Notes: generated by a model from the letters alone, not told the origin. 64,000 nt of DNA from an uncultured Saprospiraceae bacterium (GCA_938007965.1 CALLMH010000050.1:62001-126000), one strand, 5' to 3'. Shown: positions 36,467-46,580, counted from the stretch's first letter. Program-made: numbers and translations.

Positions 36467-37684
36467 TTAAACGGCGTTCTCCCAAATCCTATACTTTGAT
36501 GTATTCAAAAATATATGTTCGAGAATGCTCCTATCTAACTCAGTCAATGGAATATTTCTTCTAGCCATCACTTTCTCGGCAGTTTCTAGAGACTTCTTCA
36601 ATAAATATGTCTTGAACCCTGATGCACCACCCCAAGCATATGACGGTATATAGTTCCTAGGATATCCACTCCCAAAAATATTGGCATTGACCCCTACTAC
36701 ACTCCCCGTATTGAACATCGTATTGATACCTGTCTTAGAATGATCACCCATAATCAGACCACAGAACTGCAAGCCCGTCTTATCAAATCGTTGTTCTTCA
36801 TAAGACCACAATTTCACCTCATCATAATTATTCTTTAGGTTTGAAGTATTGGTGTCAGCGCCAAGATTGCACCATTCTCCCAATACTGAATTACCTAAAA
36901 ATCCCTCATGCCCTTTATTAGAATAGCCAGTAAGTACGCTATTATTTACCTCTCCTCCCACTTTACTATATGGACCGAGTGTGGTAGCGCCATATATCTT
37001 TGACCCCATCTTAAGTACAGAACCTTCGCACATTGCTAGTGCTCCTCTCACGACACCTCCTTCCATTATGGTAGCATTCTTGCCGACATAAATTGGACCT
37101 GTAGTGGCATTCAGAATAGCACACTCTACAGAGGCTCCTTCCTCGAGAAAAACATCTAGAGGATTGATTACCGTATTCGTATCACTTAATGGCTGTGATT
37201 GACGACCTCTAGTGAGGATAGCGAAGTCATTTTTTATCTCTACGTCATTGTGGGTAAATATATCATACGGTCTGATTACCCTTCTGATCAAGTTGGTATC
37301 TTTAGACACATCGATGCCTTCCAATTCGGTGACTCCTTTATCATCGATAAGACTATCGAATTGGTCTCTTGTGAGTCGAGCGGCTAATAATTCATCCCCT
37401 TCTAAGATTGCCTCATTTGCGCCAAGTTGTTTTATCAGTTTCAACAACTTAGGTGTGGGTAGTACTGTACTATTGATAATCAGATTATCTTCTTCGATAT
37501 GAATTGGAAATTTCTCAGATAAAAAATCTTGGGTAATATAACTACCGCTAGCTTCTAGATGGTGCTCCCATTTCTCCTTGATGGTAAGGATGCCAACTCT
37601 CAATTCGCAGATTGGTCTCGTAAATGTAAGAGGAAGTAATGCCTCCCAATTATCATCATCGAATAGTATAATATTAGTTTTCAT
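36467..37684 (-). CDS. GlmU-family putative sugar nucleotidyltransferase
   Basis: A 405-residue protein of the Bacteroidota GlmU family. The N-terminus NIILFDDDNWEALLPLTFTRPICELRVG is the signature of this family and lacks the usual LAAGxGTRM loop of nucleotidyltransferases. From about residue 195 it is a left-handed beta-helix of hexapeptide repeats (YVGKNATIMEGGVVRGALAM, LGADTNTSNLKNNYDEVKLW), as in acyltransferases. Activity and sugar are not established. Its role is probably in cell-envelope sugar metabolism. Confidence 0.85.
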   Translation of the reverse strand: MKTNIILFDDDNWEALLPLTFTRPICELRVGILTIKEKWEHHLEASGSYITQDFLSEKFPIHIEEDNLIINSTVLPTPKLLKLIKQLGANEAILEGDELLAARLTRDQFDSLIDDKGVTELEGIDVSKDTNLIRRVIRPYDIFTHNDVEIKNDFAILTRGRQSQPLSDTNTVINPLDVFLEEGASVECAILNATTGPIYVGKNATIMEGGVVRGALAMCEGSVLKMGSKIYGATTLGPYSKVGGEVNNSVLTGYSNKGHEGFLGNSVLGEWCNLGADTNTSNLKNNYDEVKLWSYEEQRFDKTGLQFCGLIMGDHSKTGINTMFNTGSVVGVNANIFGSGYPRNYIPSYAWGGASGFKTYLLKKSLETAEKVMARRNIPLTELDRSILEHIFLNTSKYRIWENAV

Positions 37685-37728
37685 TTCAATCGTTTATAAT
37701 AGTCAGTCTTACTATACCTATAGATATA

Positions 37729-37756
37729 AAAAAAGCCCTCATTTGAGGGCTTTTTG
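37729..37756. terminator. Bidirectional terminator after the L31 gene
   Basis: AAAAAGCCCTC at 37730-37740 pairs with GAGGGCTTTTT at 37745-37755 around ATTT. It lies 17 bp past the L31 stop, and A-runs on one side and T-runs on the other allow it to act in both directions. Confidence 0.9.
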
Positions 37757-37772
37757 ACATTGTTATTTTTTC

Positions 37773-38060
37773 TTACTCACCTTCTTCAGGTTCAGGTTTT
37801 GACGTTAGATTATCAAATTTAGCAAATTTCTTATTGAACTTATCAATTCTACCCGCGGTATCTACGAACTTCATTTTACCAGTAAAGAACGGGTGAGATG
37901 AAGATGAAATTTCTAACTTAATAAGTGGGTATTCATTACCATCTTCCCAAGTTACAGTTTCTTTTGACGCTGCGCATGAGCTAGACATAAATGAAATATC
38001 ATTTGATATATCTTTGAAGATTACCTTTCTATATTCTTTTGGGTGGATATCCTTTTGCAT
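37773..38060 (-). CDS. rpmE2: Type B 50S ribosomal protein L31
   Basis: A 95-residue ribosomal protein of the type B form: [20 protein letters not shown], then [25 protein letters not shown]. It lacks the zinc-binding CxxC cysteines of type A L31, so it does not need zinc. The tail is acidic (PEPEEGE). It stands alone with a terminator 17 bp after the stop. The upstream 320 bp to the RNase P terminator are AT-rich, without a site I can assign. Confidence 0.95.
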   Translation of the reverse strand: MQKDIHPKEYRKVIFKDISNDISFMSSSCAASKETVTWEDGNEYPLIKLEISSSSHPFFTGKMKFVDTAGRIDKFNKKFAKFDNLTSKPEPEEGE

Positions 38061-38382
38061 AACTACTTTATTTTCAGTTCTTTATTACGTTCTGAAGCGC
38101 AATAAACCATTTTGAATTACTCTTCTTCTAATATTCGGAGTGCAAAGATATGGTTTTTAGTCCATTATACCAATAGTTACATACGCAAAATGTAGAATAT
38201 ATAACATCTACTATTCACATTTATATTATTATCATTTGTATGATATTGACAGTCAGTAAAACATAATAATGTAACGCTCTATAACTCAAAATATCTGCAT
38301 ATTTAAAATGTCTTCTATCTTGTTACTTAGTCTGATGTAACTTGAAGCCATAAATCAATCTATAAATATGTATTTCAGAACT

Positions 38383-38428
38383 AAAAAAACTGAGCAAAAG
38401 TCTCTTGAAGTCAATTGCTCAGTTTTAA
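38383..38428 (-). terminator. Terminator of RNase P RNA
   Basis: On the minus strand AACTGAGCAA-type arms (38388-38397 and 38415-38424) pair with a 17-base loop and a following T-run. It lies 8 bp past the RNase P 3' end. Confidence 0.85.
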
Positions 38429-38435
38429 AATAAAA

Positions 38436-38800
38436 CAATACCTGTAAGCCGGATCCTGTATTCATCAGAGATGAACCTCTATCATTTATCTATTCTGCCT
38501 ACCCCTTTTGACATGCTAAGCATAAGTGCGAACGACACTCTCCCTCCTAAGAAGGGTCAAAATATACGTGACATTGCAGCCCACAAGGTTTATCCCCTCC
38601 CAATATCGCTACTGAGAACCGTGAGCTCTTACCTCACATTTTCACCTTTTCCAGATATCACATATGCGATTTCTGGTAGTTATTTTCTGCGACACTTTCT
38701 ATCTCCGATCCGAAGATCGGATTCCATCCGTTAGATGGTGTGGTGCTCTACGCTGTCCGGACTTTCCTCTACTTCTGCAAGTAGCGATAGAGCGGTATTG
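38436..38800 (-). ncRNA. rnpB: RNase P RNA component (bacterial class A)
   Basis: About 365 nt encoding the catalytic RNA that trims tRNA 5' ends. P1 is CAATACC at the 5' end pairing with GGTATTG at the 3' end. The conserved core GAGGAAAGTCCGGAC is present near the start (about 38754-38768), as are GGTAAGAGCTCACGG, GGGTAGGCAGAATAGAT near the J-regions, and CCGGCTTACAGG at the 3' end. On the upstream side TACTTTTA lies 8 bp before the 5' end as a possible -7 element. Confidence 0.97.
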
Positions 38801-38970
38801 AACTGTAAAAGTAATCTATTTTAAGTGGATGCGGTAAGAGCGTATAATATTAGTGTGCATCAAGATGCCATTTCTCAAGATTTTAGAAATAATGCTATCT
38901 AGATATATTGAAATACAGCTTATATATCTGGCCAGTGAAAGTATCTGGTCGGTTGTGCATCTGTAAGGTA

Positions 38971-39690
38971 TCATTCGTAAATAATACTTCTCTGTGGATT
39001 TACTTTGTACTTATCTTTAGGTTTGAGTTCATTGATTCCACTACCGTCATAGCCGCCACTAACTGGATTAAACAAATACTCTAGTTGCCCCTCGATCATC
39101 TTTTCAAAAGGAATTAAGAAATCTTCGGTTTTACAATCTTCTAATTTACCTACATTGAGTAAATTTAAGACCGTATAGACAGACTCAATCGTACTGAGAC
39201 AAAGTGAATCAGGCTGCTGCTTAATTATAAATTTTGATTTTATTTTGTTGTCGAAGCTGACTCTTTTTAGTTTCTGCAAGTTCTTGCTCAGTTTGAGCAT
39301 TTTGCGCGCACAAGGCCATGTCCCATCAAGAATAAAGATAGTTGGACTAGCTCCAAGAAATGAAATTATCTCTTCACTATTTCTAATCGATAAGTTGAAG
39401 TTTTCTTTCCCTGGATATAGCAAAAAAGACGAGTCCCTATTTTCGGTTAATATTTTATTTACACGTTTATCTTCGGTGAAATCAATGCCTACTATTATTT
39501 CAGAATTCTCTAACTGAAGCTTAGTCATGTGTCCAGTTCCATTTTTTTCTTTCTTGTACTCTTTGGGATGCATCAGGATGATAAATCGCGTCTTCGTTTC
39601 GAAAGAATTAATATGCTTACAAATACATGAACCTGATGGTCGCATACATTTATAGCATTTAGTTCTTGATTTTTTTATTTCTACTTGCAA
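38971..39690 (-). CDS. DTW-domain protein (tRNA aminocarboxypropyltransferase family)
   Basis: A 239-residue protein of the DTW/TapT family, members of which add the acp group from SAM to uridine in tRNA. A cysteine cluster near the start (CYKCMRPSGSCICKH) is followed by RFIILMHPKEYKKEKNGTG and the signature region FILDGTWPCARKML, which has DGTW in place of DTW. The initiation codon is uncertain: the frame has no ATG before the cysteine cluster, and TTG at 39690 or an upstream weak start must be used. It is downstream of rnpB in the opposite sense of no clear operon. Confidence 0.82.
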   Translation of the reverse strand: MQVEIKKSRTKCYKCMRPSGSCICKHINSFETKTRFIILMHPKEYKKEKNGTGHMTKLQLENSEIIVGIDFTEDKRVNKILTENRDSSFLLYPGKENFNLSIRNSEEIISFLGASPTIFILDGTWPCARKMLKLSKNLQKLKRVSFDNKIKSKFIIKQQPDSLCLSTIESVYTVLNLLNVGKLEDCKTEDFLIPFEKMIEGQLEYLFNPVSGGYDGSGINELKPKDKYKVNPQRSIIYE

Positions 39691-39825
39691 ATTGAGAATA
39701 TCTTCATTTAGGTAAATTAATTGATCGTTTTATAAAGTAACACCGAGAATAAATCGCACGGATAAAAACTCCATAGCCGACAGCATTTAATCTCAGACTT
39801 AATGACCTTAAGAATGTCATCAAAC

Positions 39826-40410
39826 TTACCGATACATAGTACTATCCTCTAGATATCTCCAGACTTTATCCGTCACAAGATATTGAATACTCTTACCTTC
39901 TTTGATTTGATGTCGGATATAGCTTGCAGATATGGCTAATAATGGTGCCTCTAAAACAGTAACCGCTTCATGATCTTGCAGTTCTCCTAAGTCATATCCA
40001 GGTCTATCATAGACGAATATCTGATGGTTTTCAAGAATTTTTTCATAGTTCTTCCACTTATGGAAAGTCCCTAGATTATCTCCTCCCATGATCAGGCAAA
40101 ACTCATACTGGGGGTGTTTTTCCTTAAGATAGGTCAATGTGTCAATCGTATAAGAAGGCTTCGGAAGATTAAATTCGATATTTGAGGCTTTTATGCCTGG
40201 GTTGTCACCAATCGCTATATCTACGAGGTGTAATCTATCGTGATCTTTGGCGAGAGACTTCTTCTCCTTATGTGGATTATGCGGAGAAACAACCATCCAT
40301 ATCATATCCATATCACTATGCTCGACCATAAAGTTGGCAATAATCATATGACCTACATGTACAGGATTGAATGATCCGAAGAAAAGACCGATTTTCTTTG
40401 ACTTGGGCAT
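39826..40410 (-). CDS. nadD: Nicotinate-nucleotide adenylyltransferase
   Basis: A 194-residue nucleotidyltransferase of NAD synthesis, joining ATP and nicotinate mononucleotide. The catalytic GSFNPVHVGHMIIA near residues 12-25 has the HxGH motif, and ISASYIRHQI near the C-terminus is the second nucleotide-binding motif. The SFNP and MGGDNL patterns fit NadD over NadM. It is 53 bp after dnaN and probably co-transcribed with it. Confidence 0.95.
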   Translation of the reverse strand: MPKSKKIGLFFGSFNPVHVGHMIIANFMVEHSDMDMIWMVVSPHNPHKEKKSLAKDHDRLHLVDIAIGDNPGIKASNIEFNLPKPSYTIDTLTYLKEKHPQYEFCLIMGGDNLGTFHKWKNYEKILENHQIFVYDRPGYDLGELQDHEAVTVLEAPLLAISASYIRHQIKEGKSIQYLVTDKVWRYLEDSTMYR

Positions 40411-40463
40411 AGTAGTGAGATTGTATAAATCTACTTAAATGGACAAATGTTTATTGAACTGAA

Positions 40464-41579
40464 TTAGTTACTCATCATTACGGGCATCACTAACATCAAT
40501 AACTCCTCATTGTCTTTTTGATCTGCAGGAAGTAGTATACCCGCTCGATTTGGTGTGGACAGATTCAGTGTCACATCAGGTGATTCCAATATGCCTAACA
40601 TCTCCCCCAAAAACTTGGCATTGAATCCGATGGTCATTGGTTCGCCTGTATAGCTGCAAGACAGTTGTTCTGTCGCTTCATTAGAGAAGTCTAAATCTTG
40701 TGCAGATATGGTCAGGCTGTTCTCATTGATATTGAGGATGACTTGATTGGTTGTCTTATTAGCATAAATGGCGATCCTTCTGAGAGAATTTTGAAAATCT
40801 CTTCTTCCAAGAGAAAGCACATTTGGGTTTTCTACTGGGATAACTGCGTTGTAATCAGGATACTTAGCATCTACTAGTCTACAGATCACTCTAGTCTCAT
40901 CGAAGGTGAAGAATGCATTCTTATTATTGAAACTAAGATTAACCTCTCCATCATTACTCAGTGCATTTTTGAGTAAATTTAGTGCTTTCTTAGGTATGAT
41001 AAATGAAGCTGTATTCTCACTCGAAATGCCTCCAAATGTGTACTTTACCAGTTTGTGTGCATCAGTCGCTACAAAGATGATCTTATTAAAATCTACCTGT
41101 ACAAAAACACCAGTCATTGCCTGTCTCAACTCGTCACTGCTTGTAGCGAATATGGTCTTAGCGATTGCTTCTGACATAATGTTTGCACTAAGCTTTATGG
41201 TGTCTACATTATCTTCTTCAGGCAGTTCTGGAAACTCATCCGGCGTATCTCCAGCAAGTTTATATTCTCCATATGATGACTTCAGTGTAATCCCATTGGT
41301 CTCTGTATCTAATACGAATGTGATTGGCTGTTCTGGAAGTGCCTTGAGCGTCTCTAATAATATCTTCGCTGGTACAGCTATCCTACCTCCATCACTTCCT
41401 AAAACTTCTAGCTGGGATACGATCGTCGTTTCTAGATTCGTAGAAGTAATCGTGAGATTATTTTCATTCAGATCAAATAGAAAGTCCTCCAAAATCGGCA
41501 ATACTGGATTTGGGTTAATTGCTCCACTTGCAATTTGCAATTGACTTAATAACTCAGAGGATGACACTTCAAATTTCAT
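40464..41579 (-). CDS. dnaN: DNA polymerase III beta sliding clamp
   Basis: A 371-residue protein forming the dimeric ring that tethers DNA polymerase. The three repeated domains are present, starting MKFEVSSSELLSQLQIASGA and ending with the typical ELLMLVMPVMMSN. The protein-binding pocket residues are in the usual region LSISAQDLDFSNEATEQL. It is not next to dnaA in this window; nadD follows it. Confidence 0.96.
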   Translation of the reverse strand: MKFEVSSSELLSQLQIASGAINPNPVLPILEDFLFDLNENNLTITSTNLETTIVSQLEVLGSDGGRIAVPAKILLETLKALPEQPITFVLDTETNGITLKSSYGEYKLAGDTPDEFPELPEEDNVDTIKLSANIMSEAIAKTIFATSSDELRQAMTGVFVQVDFNKIIFVATDAHKLVKYTFGGISSENTASFIIPKKALNLLKNALSNDGEVNLSFNNKNAFFTFDETRVICRLVDAKYPDYNAVIPVENPNVLSLGRRDFQNSLRRIAIYANKTTNQVILNINENSLTISAQDLDFSNEATEQLSCSYTGEPMTIGFNAKFLGEMLGILESPDVTLNLSTPNRAGILLPADQKDNEELLMLVMPVMMSN

Positions 41580-41786
41580 AGCTCAATATTTATTTTGATA
41601 CGCAATAATATATAACTTATTCTATTGCCTTTTTTACTTCAAATAGTAAAGATGGCAAAAATAATTGATTTGCTGACAAAGTGTATTTTTATTTCAAATT
41701 TCCCTAATGAAAACAGCAAACAAATTTTGCGCCTACTGCCATACTTTTGATGCCCGGTAGTTCTATTAAAAAAAATTTCTTTTTAA

Positions 41787-41824
41787 TATAAAAAAGGTCT
41801 TCGAAGTCGTAATCCTCGAAGACC
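41787..41824 (-). terminator. Terminator of the amidohydrolase operon
   Basis: On the minus strand GGTCTTCGA and TCGAAGACC pair around an 11-base loop and are followed by six T. It lies 36 bp past the stop of the last amidohydrolase gene. Confidence 0.9.
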
Positions 41825-41859
41825 ATTGTATATTCTATTTAATAACATGATATAAGTTC

Positions 41860-43155
41860 CTATCTATCTACGCCAGGATCTCTTTTCAAGAATTCATCAT
41901 ACAGTAATGTGTGTCGACTTTCGATAGGCACTTTATATCCAGCGATAAAGAGATACTCTATCTGCGTCTTAGTCTCAAATGGATCACCGTCACAGACAAA
42001 TAGATTAGCTACTTTACCTTTATCTAGGCTTCCCAATTGATCATCAACTCCGAATATCTCAGCAGGGATGATCGTTACGGCTTTGAGTGCCTCTTCCACT
42101 CCCATACCATACGCCACTGCAAATCCAGCATTGAATGGCAGATTTCTTACGTTCTCAGTTTCATTCGTTCTGATCGCTACTTTGATGCCCGCTTTCTGCA
42201 TTATACCTGCATTCTTATACGCAATATCATAAGACGCCGAAGATCTACCAGGTATAGATAGTACGGGTCCCGTTATGACAGAAACCCCCGCTGCGGCTAA
42301 TTCCTCTGTAACTCTATATCCCTCTGATACGCCAGTGAATATTGCTTTTATTTTATTTTTTTCTACCCATTTGATTGCAGCTTTGATATCCTTATCTTTG
42401 TTTACTTCTATCATTAGTGGCGCTGTTCCATTTACAATAGGTAGTAATGCATCCATCTGAGGATTGTAATCGTCTCTTTTCTTTCCGCTTGCGGTTGCTG
42501 CACTATCTATTTTCGCATATTGCACTGCTTTTTTCCAGATATCATTAAGCTTTTTAAGGGCTTTCTCGCTATCCTTTTTGATGTCTTCATCTTTTCTCCT
42601 ATCCCATCTTCCTCGCCTTCCAGTCGCTGGAAAATTCATCTGCACTCCTTTGAATCCTGCATACATCTGCTGAGGTGTATATCCATGGAGATTGATCAAG
42701 GCCGCAGTTCCAGGAAATAGACCGCCTTCAGTTTTTGCTATTACGGTTGTTACTCCATTGGTTCTGGTGACTGGTATAGATACAGAATTAGGATTCACGG
42801 CAGTCAGCGCTTGCATATGAGGCGTAAAGTCTCCAAGCTCTCTATAATCTTGGGTCAGAGATACTGATCCAACTTCTGACAATCCAAGCTTCGTACCGCC
42901 ATCAATCATACCAGGGTATACGTGCATCCCTGTCAATTCTATGGTAGTAGATCCCGCTTCGGCTTGTGTGATCGTGCCCATATCAGCAATCTTTCCATCC
43001 TTGATCAGTATATCGCCCACCGTGGTACCATTCGATACTGTATGCAGCGTCGCATTTTTCAAAAGAAATGTTCCAGACTGAGACTTTGAGACCATCTGCG
43101 CTTGAAGAACACAAGTCATAAAGAGTGTCGTTATTATTATATTTATTATTTTCAT
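41860..43155 (-). CDS. Secreted amidohydrolase-fold protein without metal ligands (paralog C)
   Basis: About 431 residues from the ATG at 43155, the one directly before the signal peptide (KIINIIITTLFMTCVLQAQ). The frame is open 22 codons further upstream. The N- and C-terminal beta parts (DILIKDGKIADMG, VYPGMIDGGTKLG, GSLDKGKVANLFVCDGDPF) match the imidazolonepropionase-like amidohydrolases. The metal ligands are absent: the HxH position reads GGT, the HCH strand reads LMIEVNKDKD, and later His and Asp positions read FTGVSEGY and AIRTNETENV. It is probably a non-catalytic paralog, third in the operon. Confidence 0.82.
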   Translation of the reverse strand: MKIINIIITTLFMTCVLQAQMVSKSQSGTFLLKNATLHTVSNGTTVGDILIKDGKIADMGTITQAEAGSTTIELTGMHVYPGMIDGGTKLGLSEVGSVSLTQDYRELGDFTPHMQALTAVNPNSVSIPVTRTNGVTTVIAKTEGGLFPGTAALINLHGYTPQQMYAGFKGVQMNFPATGRRGRWDRRKDEDIKKDSEKALKKLNDIWKKAVQYAKIDSAATASGKKRDDYNPQMDALLPIVNGTAPLMIEVNKDKDIKAAIKWVEKNKIKAIFTGVSEGYRVTEELAAAGVSVITGPVLSIPGRSSASYDIAYKNAGIMQKAGIKVAIRTNETENVRNLPFNAGFAVAYGMGVEEALKAVTIIPAEIFGVDDQLGSLDKGKVANLFVCDGDPFETKTQIEYLFIAGYKVPIESRHTLLYDEFLKRDPGVDR

Positions 43156-43257
43156 TTTTGTCGTTTTATGATCTTTATTCCTAAGACTAAATAAAATTTG
43201 CTTCGGTACCTGTTTGCGCATAATTCTACGATTTGCTACACGAGTCAGACACTAAAT

Positions 43258-44628
43258 TCAATGATGCGAATGAGAATGAGCGGATTCTCCTAAAAACAAT
43301 TCACTGTATACATCTTGCATACATCGTTCTTCATCTTCCGCATGCAAGTTGATAAATGTATCATCGAACTTTTCTTCGGGATCTATATCGATCCTCATAT
43401 CTTGCGCGTCATTATTAATATCGAATCTGACGATTCCATCTACGATTGTCATCTGAGGAATGGTGTAAACAGATAGTGGATGTCCGCTAAATATAGCGAT
43501 ATCTCCATCTTTTCCTTTTTCGATAGATCCTACTCTGTCCCCTATTCCCAATTGGATCGCTGGATTGATTGTGATCAATCTTAGAGCTTCATTATCTGTC
43601 AGGTTACCGTATCTCTGTGTCTTAGCCGCTTCATGATATAAGTGCCTTATCAATTCTCCAGAATCCGAATTGATAGAAGTCACTACCCCATTTTTCACTA
43701 AGATCGCCGCATTGTATGCTGTGCTATAATATACTTCAAACTTATACGCCCACCAATCAGAAAACACGGAAGCTCCTGCCCCGAATTCTGCCAACTCTGG
43801 CGCTACTTTGAATCCCTCATTTACGTGTTGGAAACACAATCGACTCACTCCATAATCTTCGAGAACATTCATCAGCATCAGTAGCTCATCCGCTCGATAT
43901 GAATGACAATGGATGATGATCTCTCCATCCAAGATATCTACGAGTGTCTCCATTCTACGACTGTATGTTGGAGGTGTTTTTGTTTTTTTACTATTGAAAT
44001 CTGCCCAAGCTTTTTTGTACAATTGAGCTTCTGAGAATGCAGACCTGAATACTTGCTCTACTCCCATTCTTGTATTTGGAGTGATGTTTCGACCTTCTCC
44101 ATGTACCCTGATTGGATTTTCTCCAAGTGCAAATTTTATAGTTCTTGGTGCATTCGCCATTCTAAGATCATCAGGATCCCATGCACCATATCTATGCTTG
44201 ATGGTTTCACATTCTCCACCGATAGCATTCGCCGATCCGTGCATGGCATGTGATATCGTAACTCCACCAGCGAGCGCTCTATAGATACCTACGTCTTGTG
44301 GATCAATACCATCTCCAACAAACACTTCAGATGTTACAGGATTGGTAGCTTCATTGACGGTCTCTAGTGCTATATGTGAGTGTGCGTCCACGATTCCAGG
44401 CATCACGTATTGTCCTTTTGCATCGATGACTTGAGTACTTCGATCAGCACTTAGATCTTTGCCTATTTTTTCAATTTTCCCATTTTTGATCAATACATCA
44501 GTATTCTCTTTGACTCCATTCGTAATGGTGAGTACTGTTCCGTTTTTGATCAGTATGCTTCCTGTCTCTTGCCCAATCGCCATCACAGCTACCATCATCG
44601 TGCATAGACTTATTATATATTTTTTCAT
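43258..44628 (-). CDS. Secreted amidohydrolase, metal site intact (paralog B)
   Basis: A 456-residue secreted enzyme (signal KKYIISLCTMMVAVMAIGQ). The metal ligands of the amidohydrolase fold are complete: HSH in PGIVDAHSHIALE, HCH in IIIHCHSYRADE, H in FQHVNEG, and D in TSINSDSGEL. It resembles imidazolonepropionase-like and dipeptidase-like members; the substrate is unknown. The C-terminus ends in a His-rich AHSHSHH. It lies between two paralogs that lack these residues, with gaps of 39 bp upstream and about 100 bp to the start of paralog C. Confidence 0.88.
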   Translation of the reverse strand: MKKYIISLCTMMVAVMAIGQETGSILIKNGTVLTITNGVKENTDVLIKNGKIEKIGKDLSADRSTQVIDAKGQYVMPGIVDAHSHIALETVNEATNPVTSEVFVGDGIDPQDVGIYRALAGGVTISHAMHGSANAIGGECETIKHRYGAWDPDDLRMANAPRTIKFALGENPIRVHGEGRNITPNTRMGVEQVFRSAFSEAQLYKKAWADFNSKKTKTPPTYSRRMETLVDILDGEIIIHCHSYRADELLMLMNVLEDYGVSRLCFQHVNEGFKVAPELAEFGAGASVFSDWWAYKFEVYYSTAYNAAILVKNGVVTSINSDSGELIRHLYHEAAKTQRYGNLTDNEALRLITINPAIQLGIGDRVGSIEKGKDGDIAIFSGHPLSVYTIPQMTIVDGIVRFDINNDAQDMRIDIDPEEKFDDTFINLHAEDEERCMQDVYSELFLGESAHSHSHH

Positions 44629-44667
44629 TGTTCTTTTTTATTAATTGAGAATAATTAGGAGTGTATT

Positions 44668-46389
44668 CTATTCTGGCTTTTTGGATCCTGTCATCGGAAA
44701 CGAACCGAATTCACCCACACTAACATTACCATCCATAGATGTACCGTCAATAACCACACTTATAGAATATGTGATGCCGTCATCTGTCACATCAAAACTA
44801 AGAGAATCGCCATCCAAGCTGACGTTAGTAGCTTCCATAAATTCGCCCGGCTCTTCTGATGAATCTAGCGAGATGGTCAGATCATCTCCTGAACCTTCGA
44901 TATTTATGGATCCAGATTGAGACTGACCTGGTATTTCAACCTCATATGACCATACCCCAGCTAATTCTGTTGCTTCTCCATCACCTGATTTCTTTTTTTT
45001 CTCTTCATTATTTTGTTTTACCGCACCATCGATGATTAGGTATTTGATTTTAGACTTTTCATCAAAGTATGGCTTATCTGTGATAAATATATTGGCAATT
45101 TTTCCTTGCTCTATTGTGCCAGCCATACTTGAAATCCCTAGTAAGGATGCAGGATTAGTAGTAAGTGCTGACAAAGCCGCATCTTCAGAAAGACCGCCTT
45201 TTATCATTCGTAATATATTGTTCTTTACATCTTTCAGCTTGGTATCTAGCGTTGAGAAGCTAAATTTGAAATTTTCTTTCTCAAACATAGCCGCTTGGGA
45301 TACATATTGATCATGAGACTTCTTTTTTTTCTCTTTTAGCATTTTTGTTTCAGGATCTTCCTCCTTTTCTGGCTTCTTCTTTTTGGGCTTCTTTTTCTTT
45401 TCGTCTTTTGGATCACTTTTCGATTCTTCCTCTTTGCCATCTTTCTCTTTAATCTCTTCTGGCAGATTAAGAGAGAGGACTATAGGATTGCGGGTTGCTG
45501 CCATTGAAGTCATCAGCGGCCATCCCTGACGAACTCCTGTCAGTACCATGTCATATCCTAATTCTTTTTGTAGGATCAATGCACGATTCACGTCTTTCAC
45601 TTTCGGCGCATAGAAGAAGACTGGCATCTTGTTCTCTACCACTGGATATAAAGCCGCTAATTCTTCTGACTGGCTAGGTCGGTCTAATCCTTTAGGGTTT
45701 AGTGCATATGATTTTTTGTAGTCATTGCTGTATTTTGCATTTTTAATAAGATCTCTAAACTGAGACATCACACCGATCGTAGTCGCAGGAAACATTCCTC
45801 TTGCTGGTTTGAACTGAGCAAATTCAGACACATTTTCTTTTAAAATAGATTGCGCCGGCTTTAGGTTTCCTGTGGAGAGCACACTACCTTGTCCAGGAAG
45901 CATCCTCCCTCTAGGAACTACATGTACAAATCCAAAACCTAGCTCTCGTATGTCCTTCATCGACTTGTCTAACTTTTCACCTATAGCCTCCCTCACTGTG
46001 TATTGAGGGGTAATCCCCGCTAGATCTTTAGGAGGGCTGCCTGGATTGTCGACTCTAGGTCTTTCTTTATTTTCCTTTTTGGCAATACCAGCATGAGAAC
46101 ATGCATCGATGAATCCTGCATATACATACATAGAATCCGCGTCTATTACTTCTGCATCAAAAGGAATCGAGATATTAGGTCCCACGGACTTTATCATCCC
46201 GTCTTTGATCAATATTGACGTATTAGATAGGGTGGTGCCAGGTTTTTGGACCACGAAGGCATTTTTTACATAATAGGTTGTTGTAACTTCTTTTGCATCG
46301 TTACTATTCTGACTTACAGCGAATTGGAAACATCCAAATATTGCTATAACCATCCACAGCAATCGCTTACAACTAGTCTCAATAATCAT
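44668..46389 (-). CDS. Secreted amidohydrolase-fold protein with degenerate metal site (paralog A)
   Basis: A 573-residue secreted protein (signal LLWMVIAIFGCFQFAVSQ). The amidohydrolase N-terminus (SILIKDGMIKSVGP, VYAGFIDACSHAG) and C-terminus (GTIEQGKIANIFITDKPYF) are clear. The HxH motif reads CSH and the second HCH strand reads VFFYAPKVKD, so the metal site looks degenerate. A Lys/Glu-rich insertion near residues 330-370 is unusual. The last about 90 residues form an extra beta domain (ELAGVWSYEVEIPGQSQSG). First gene of the three-gene operon. Confidence 0.8.
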   Translation of the reverse strand: MIIETSCKRLLWMVIAIFGCFQFAVSQNSNDAKEVTTTYYVKNAFVVQKPGTTLSNTSILIKDGMIKSVGPNISIPFDAEVIDADSMYVYAGFIDACSHAGIAKKENKERPRVDNPGSPPKDLAGITPQYTVREAIGEKLDKSMKDIRELGFGFVHVVPRGRMLPGQGSVLSTGNLKPAQSILKENVSEFAQFKPARGMFPATTIGVMSQFRDLIKNAKYSNDYKKSYALNPKGLDRPSQSEELAALYPVVENKMPVFFYAPKVKDVNRALILQKELGYDMVLTGVRQGWPLMTSMAATRNPIVLSLNLPEEIKEKDGKEEESKSDPKDEKKKKPKKKKPEKEEDPETKMLKEKKKKSHDQYVSQAAMFEKENFKFSFSTLDTKLKDVKNNILRMIKGGLSEDAALSALTTNPASLLGISSMAGTIEQGKIANIFITDKPYFDEKSKIKYLIIDGAVKQNNEEKKKKSGDGEATELAGVWSYEVEIPGQSQSGSINIEGSGDDLTISLDSSEEPGEFMEATNVSLDGDSLSFDVTDDGITYSISVVIDGTSMDGNVSVGEFGSFPMTGSKKPE

Positions 46390-46580
46390 ATAGGTTAGTT
46401 TATTTTCGAATTAATGCAGGAAGATAATAAATAGATGAGATAAACATAGATAGGACGCTCCAAAAATATAAAATCCAAATTGTGTTGAGACAAAACAACC
46501 GACTGCCATTACGCCATAGATTAATACATCTATATTTTGATACGCTTTTAACAGAGTCTTTTTCTATGGTCACGAGAACA

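Noticed and set aside
38471-38734. 87-codon frame on the plus strand
   Set aside because: It is antisense to RNase P RNA and reflects that RNA's sequence.
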